A stretch of DNA of 64,000 bases. Origin: Peribolospora baueri (lineage: Eukaryota; Basidiomycota; Peribolosporomycetes; Peribolosporales; Peribolosporaceae). The position numbers and the translations under genes were made by a program. The notes under the pieces were generated by a model, which saw only the letters and a list, made by a program, of their open reading frames with translations, made no database searches and had not been told where the DNA came from. Positions 63,994 to 64,000 of this stretch are shown here, piece by piece (within the stretch, counting starts at the first letter, position 1; each line of letters opens with the position of its first letter). The stretch lies in NCBI GenBank assembly GCA_029717555.1, contig JAMDHS010000080.1:27709-91708 (forward strand), read 5' to 3'.

Positions 63994-64000
63994 TCTTTTG
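61757..64000 (+). CDS. NT-type C2 domain protein (fungal NT-C2 family), 3' end outside window
   Basis: N-terminal C2-type (EEIG1/EHBP1-like) domain protein, a family involved in membrane/actin trafficking; fungal members are poorly known. Exons 61757-63028, 63114-63595, 63701-63777, 63875-63945; coding then continues beyond a donor at 63946 and a T-rich intron that runs off the window. The C2 domain is split by long insertions: FRVTLTIHDLSDVPFLSGKFSAKWKIKG (shown in part) at the start; then an acidic stretch with 15 consecutive Glu; then a Ser-rich region; then HRVVWNQRVVVDVRVAIGKDGELMP and LKFIVKQ; then GILRINLAEYAP; and finally RKFRLKESKNDALLRVTFEVEW. These pieces form one beta-sandwich interrupted by about 300 disordered residues. 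ATG 61757 has a strong Kozak context. The remaining C-terminus is unseen. Confidence 0.85.

Noticed and set aside
1-64000. tRNA, rRNA, CRISPR or prophage features
   Set aside because: Looked for cloverleaf-like A/B boxes in intergenic regions and for regular spaced repeats; none convincing. The genome type (intron-rich fungal) makes CRISPR and phage implausible.
1-64000. A biosynthetic or defence gene cluster
   Set aside because: FMO, MFS transporter and polyol dehydrogenase are separated by unrelated housekeeping genes and no core synthase is present, so a cluster is not supported.

Overview
The window looks like nuclear DNA of a basidiomycete fungus, most plausibly a red-yeast-type Pucciniomycotine (Microbotryomycetes or a relative). 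It is GC-rich. Genes are dense and mostly cut by 1-11 short GT-AG introns (about 70-140 nt), with CT-rich leaders. The gene families are fungal: Msy1-type MscS channel, Kic1/Nak1 kinase, DASH subunit Dad3, PAS kinase, NT-C2 protein. The taxonomic placement is inference. There is no operon structure, CRISPR array, rRNA or convincing tRNA.

Layout, left to right: EF-hand mechanosensitive channel (1-2859, minus, 3' end cut off); GCK-type Ste20 kinase (3788-7008, minus); eIF2B gamma (7568-10141, plus); SET-domain lysine methyltransferase of the Rkm4/SETD6 type (10401-12958, minus); Hsp110/Sse1 chaperone (13697-16725, plus); zinc polyol dehydrogenase (17570-19618, minus); sideroflexin (20733-23116, minus); a 4.3 kb pyrimidine- and repeat-rich stretch; PAS-kinase-type catalytic domain protein (27399-29328, plus); a decayed non-LTR retrotransposon piece (31433-32250, minus); a candidate ATRIP/Rad26/Lcd1-like checkpoint protein (32387-35049, plus); flavin monooxygenase (36087-38688, plus); Dad3 (39348-39838, minus); a large Ser/Pro-rich unknown (40631-43099, plus); Maf-type nucleotide pyrophosphatase (43639-45472, minus); Sec24 (46001-50168, plus); RAD51C-like recombinase paralog (50441-52471, plus); AVT-type vacuolar amino-acid transporter (53148-55818, minus); DHA2-type MFS transporter (56857-60576, plus); NT-C2 domain protein (61757 to beyond 64000, plus, 3' end cut off).

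Exon models were built by hand from GT/AG sites, reading frame and family resemblance. For every gene complete in the window the exon lengths sum to a whole number of codons; cDNA would settle the details. The genes are mainly housekeeping and do not form a pathway cluster. Two themes recur: stress, growth and checkpoint signalling (Kic1-like, PAS kinase, ATRIP-like, RAD51C-like, Hsp110) and membrane transport (Msy1, sideroflexin, AVT, MFS, Sec24).

The most unusual items are: an apparent 1-nucleotide exon in the MFS gene; an insertion of about 187 residues in the kinase hinge of the PAS-kinase homologue; a home-made DATVG repeat in the Kic1-like kinase tail; a pair of inverted pentanucleotide arrays in the PAS-kinase leader; dense CACGTG/CRE clusters in divergent promoters; a GC-AG intron in the flavin monooxygenase; and a Glu-to-Gln change in the conserved EPL motif of the polyol dehydrogenase.
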